DNA of 64,000 bases from Amphiduros pacificus (taxonomy: Eukaryota > Annelida > Polychaeta > Phyllodocida > Hesionidae): NCBI GenBank assembly GCA_949316495.1, contig OX439002.1, forward strand, positions 12,704,001 through 12,768,000, read 5' to 3'. Below, in pieces: positions 60,192 through 64,000 of the stretch; positions within the stretch are counted from its first letter, which is position 1; each line of letters begins with the position of its first letter. Position numbers and translations under genes: made by a program. The notes below the pieces were generated by a model that saw only the letters and a list, made by a program, of their open reading frames with translations, made no database searches and was not told the origin of the DNA.

Positions 60192-61869
60192 CCGTATTTA
60201 CTCGTGTATAAGTCGACTCGTGTATAAGACGACCCCCCAAAATCGAGGTAATTTTCTTGAAAAAAAAACAATTTCCGAATATAAGACGAGTTGTGTATAA
60301 GACGATGGTCTTATACTCGAGTTATTACGGTAAAACATAAATACGATGTTCATATTTTTGAAATAACGAATATCGGACGGATCGATTTAAATTGTGTTTT
60401 AAATGATAAATAAAGGTATTTACCCAATATTATCACAACTTATGCTTCGCGGGTCGAGAATTTCTCCACAAAGTAAAACGTAATACGATGTACGTGACGT
60501 CCTTGACCTTAGCGTCTGGGTGCCCACGAGACAAAAGTGGAGCGGCCAACATGTCAAATTGAACTTTCATATCCGTAGCTGATCGATTTTAATTGCGTTT
60601 TAAATGATAAATAAAGGTATGTACTTAATATTATCACAATTACGTCGAGAATTTCTCCACATCATTGATTTTAGCCTCAAAACAAAGCGTTTTCATTATT
60701 TATCATTTGAAATGCAATTAAAATCGATCTGCGTGTGAAAGCATTTCTGTCAACAAGGAAGACACGACTCAACGCAACACGTGGTCGCAATTTTGAAAGA
60801 CGGAAGTGACGGGAAGAGGCTCGTTTTTAGCGCGAAAACGATTGTTAATATATTGCGCAATAATGGATGGTTTTGTTCTGTTCTCGACCTGCAAAACGTA
60901 ATTTGTGATAATATTATGTATATACCTTTATTTATCATTTAAAACGCAATTAAAATCGATCCACGTGTGAAAGCATTTCTGTCAACAGGGAAGACACGAC
61001 TCAAAGCAGTGGAAACAATGATGAAACGCAAAACTGTGAAAGCTGATAATTGAAATCAGTGAAAACAAAGTCAAAACAAAGCATTTCGAAATAATATGTT
61101 TTAAATGATAAATAAAGGTATTTACCCAATATTATCACAACTTATGCTTCGCGGGTCGAGAATTTCTCCACAAAGTAAAACGTAATACGATGTACGTGAC
61201 GTCCTTGATCTTAGCGTCAAAACTAACACGTGGTAGAATATTTCTTTGTGTATTATAAAGCCAAAGATATACATTATATCGCTTTTAATTATTATCGTTT
61301 ATAGCACTCGATCGGCTGTAAATCATCGTGATAATATTGGGTAAATACCTTTATATATCATTTAAGACGCAATTAAAATCGATCCACGTGTGAAGAGGCT
61401 CTTGTTTTTAGCACGAAAACGAAATTGTATTGTAAGCAAAATAATTATTATTTAAATATATCGCACAATTCAATTCTGCCTTTGATGTGGTGTGAAAATT
61501 AGTAAATTTTCACTGATACCAATTATCAGCGTTCACAGTTTGTTTCCACTGCTTTGAGTCGTGTCTTCCCTTTTTGAACGCTGATAATTGGAATCAGTGA
61601 GAACAAAGTCAAAACAAAGCGTTTTGAAATAATAGACCAATAATATTGGGTAAATACCTTTATTTATCATTTAAAACGCAATTAAAATCAATCTGCTACG
61701 TCTGATATTCGTTATTTCGAAAATATGAACATCATATTTACGTTTTACCGTATTTACGTTTTACCGTAAATACTCGTGTATAAGACTGCTCTCGTGTATA
61801 AGACGACCCCCTAAACATTAACTAAGAGTTTTTGGAAAAAAACCTCGACTTATACACGAGTATATACGG
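60192..61869. mobile_element. Large foldback DNA element with CCGTATTTACTCGTGTATAA ends
   Basis: Left CCGTATTTACTCGTGTATAA and right TTATACACGAGTATATACGG, each next to TA (60190-60191 and 61870-61871). The inverted arms continue about 200-250 bp and include several CTCGTGTATAAGACGAC motifs, a C-rich GACCCCC tract and a TTCATATTTT.GAAATAACGA block. The outer 140 bp of the left end (60190-60332) is itself a hairpin with TACCGT/ACGGTA ends. The interior repeats TTTTAAATGATAAATAAAGG, TACCCAATATTATCACA, CGGGTCGAGAATTTCTCC and GATCCACGTGTGAAAGC in both orientations; these are also in the 16 kb element. No transposase is encoded. TA target use is likely but no empty site is available. Confidence 0.75.
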
Positions 61870-61871
61870 TA

Positions 61872-64000
61872 ATTCCTTTTATGTTCATCACCGTCATGTA
61901 ACTCTGCTTCTTTGGGGAGAAATTCTTAATTGGGCTCACTCTTTCACACAAAAATGCAAAAAAATAAACTTTTCTATCTCCTGTAAGCTTATATGTGATT
62001 TCTTAATTAAGAACAGCACATACGGGTATCCATCACTAATGATGGAGCTTTCACCATTGTAAAACAACTGGTGATATAATGCAGTGCATGCTATTTAATG
62101 TTGGAGATTTCCATTTGGTTTCCATACCTGCCCTCATTGCTGGCTATCCCTGACAAAACTCTCAGTGCATCACACTTGATTCTCTTCACATCTTTCCCTG
62201 AGAATATCATGACCTGCTTGTTGCCCTTCACATTATCCCAGACTATACAAGACTCAATATTCTTCAACATTTTCTAGGGCTTAGTTTCTCAAACAAATAA
62301 CTAGTCCCAGTCCATGGTGTGTTTATTTCCTGAGGCACATTGATCAAAATACAGGGTCACCATAAGAATATAGTTGGAATTGTAAATCCTTCAGGCTGGC
62401 TGGTGACCTGATTAGAAACATATTATGTCCTTCACCCCTAGATTTTACCATGCTAACATTATATTTGGGTATATCTAAACTTGCAAATACTATCATATTT
62501 CCTATTTTTTTGTTCCAATGAAAATGGCTGAAACTTTATTCAGGGAATCAGGTACGCTGCACTAGTTTCAGCAAGATGTCAATTAAGCAGGGCCAGGTTT
62601 GGAGACAAAGGTGCGAGGCAATCTCAGCAGAGTCTCGCCAAGAAACAAGCCTCACCCTACACTGCAATTATCTACAGCAGTATTTATTTCACTCAAGATT
62701 AAAGTTTTCAAATATAACTTCTAGTTTTCTTCTGCAAACTCTTATCATTGTAAACTTTCCAGCATGCTGTTCATGGTGCTGGTCGGATTCTCTTCAGCCC
62801 GAGTCTACCTCAGCCTTGCAGTACTCATTTGAATACTCTTTGGATATCATTAATTCTTGGCGATCCTCCCACGTGGGTGTGAGCTAGATCTGTTCTAATC
62901 CCAAATATCTCCCTCAAATCCTGTGTAATCTAGACTTGGGACATCACAGATGATTCACTCTCACCACAATCAATAAATTCAATTTCACAAAATAAACTCT
63001 TGATAGAATTCAATAAAATCCCTCAGACCACTGGGATTTGATGAATTTATTGCAATGACTTTTGCAGCTAGAGTTGACAAATGAGATAAATTGAGCACAC
63101 CATACTGAAAATTTGTTTGACTGTCACAAGCTGTCATGTATATCTATAAAAGAAAGCTTTTTTTAGTGAGTACTAGTTCAAGGTCAGAGTAATAGTGTAA
63201 TTTTATTGCCAAATCCTAAATATCACAGAATATATTGTTTTCCTCATACATGAGAAGAGGCCCTTGTGTGTGAGTCAGGTGACCTTTGCTGACGTGGAAT
63301 CAGCTCAGCTTGTGATATGAGTGGTGGGTTTAACACGACACTCAATCTGGCAGTCATGTTTAAGAGTGTGAACAACACTTAAGTCCTGCACTCTTTTCAC
63401 TGCACCACCGGTTCTCATTATGATGTATTTCTAGTTCTCCCGACATTGTCAAGATCACCCGGTGCCAAGTATTTTTACACAGCAAACTCCCAATTGATTG
63501 TTTTACATTAAAGCCCCAGGCCTGACTGCCACACTTTTTGGAGTGGAGGCAATTCTACACTATACACGCACTAAACTGCGCTGTTGATTGTTTGGTATTT
63601 TTAGGTTTCCTGAGGGCGTGAGCAATGCAAGTGTCAGCCGGGCTCTGACACTAGTCATGCACTAAACGCTGTACTTCCGTTGGGCACCGTGCTCCAGTGC
63701 GGCCCGAGCCTCGCCCTCCAATGCATCCATTAACTGCTCCCCCTGGTGATGGATGGCCTGACTCAGAACGGTGCATTACACAGACAGACATCACCCACCA
63801 ACCACCCCAAGCCACCGCCCCACTGCTCATTTTATTAACGACCCCTTCAGAAATATTCTTGTTAATGACTCTGTTTTGATTTTCATTATGTTGTTGTGAG
63901 GAAGTAGACCGATGGACAAATTCACAGATGTCAACAAAAGCAGCTCATATTCAAGTAGGCAAAATCTGCATTAAAAAGGTGATGTATGAGTCTGCCATCA
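61872..64000. other. 2.1 kb at the right edge without recognised genes
   Basis: Mostly unique sequence. A minus-strand frame of 59 codons at 62093-62271 (SCIVWDNVKGNKQV..., then SGKDVKRIKCDALRVLSG) has an unusually protein-like composition and a GGCAG/GTATGG donor at about 62128, but its in-frame stop sits just before the ATG and no partner exon was found. 62570-62880 and 63600-63790 are more GC-rich and could be exonic or regulatory. The N-terminal SLC5A7 exon was sought here and not found. Confidence 0.3.

Noticed and set aside
1-64000. LTR retroelements, Polintons or endogenous virus copies
   Set aside because: No paired LTRs, protease/integrase, capsid or protein-primed polymerase signatures were seen; all reverse transcriptase sequence here is LINE-type.

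Overview
This is eukaryotic, AT-rich, intron-rich animal DNA. It holds two recognisable host genes, set among many transposable-element copies and minisatellites. Both genes are bilaterian-type. The mix of CR1-like, L2-like and I-like LINEs, TTCGCG-rich foldback elements and short TGACCTT repeats suits a marine lophotrochozoan, perhaps a mollusc. That placement is inference; nothing here proves the phylum.

Layout. About 0.6-3.2 kb: a decayed LINE 3' end and several copies of a small dispersed repeat. 3.9-9.1 kb (+): a complete seven-coding-exon eIF4E gene (222 aa) with a CACGTG E-box 32 bp before the start codon. 9.1-12.7 kb: eIF4E 3' flank, possibly a long 3' UTR. 12.7-15.2 kb: TGACCTT tandem repeats, a small hairpin and another copy of the dispersed repeat.

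15.4-29.3 kb: the most structured part of the window. Four tandem copies of a unit of about 1.1 kb have been separately invaded. Unit 1 carries a TA-inserting element (itself holding a Harbinger-type MITE), a nest of two LINE fragments, and a 2.3 kb element with CCCAGCAAACA ends. Unit 2 carries a hAT-like element. A nearly complete CR1-like LINE separates units 3 and 4. Sibling units keep most of the empty sites, so many insertion boundaries can be read to the base within the window. 29.7-31.6 kb: a tRNA-derived SINE and a Mutator-like element with TIRs of about 250 bp.

39.4-46.1 kb (-): seven exons of the high-affinity choline transporter SLC5A7/CHT1, covering everything from about human residue 58 to the stop. 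The N-terminal exon was not found here and probably lies beyond 64 kb or in diverged sequence. Its introns hold a (TA)39 tract next to a splice donor and a 39-bp minisatellite. 46.1-64 kb: no convincing genes; a 34-bp minisatellite with a 475-bp higher-order repeat (56.9-57.9 kb) and a large foldback element (60.2-61.9 kb) sharing internal sequence with the 16 kb element.

The two host genes are not functionally linked: eIF4E acts in cap-dependent translation, SLC5A7 in choline uptake for acetylcholine synthesis. I saw no LTR retroelements, Polintons, tRNA genes or rRNA genes. The window shows no obvious new biochemical system. Its most interesting content is the layered transposon array, and the spliced mini-ORF structure inside the CCCAGCAAACA element.
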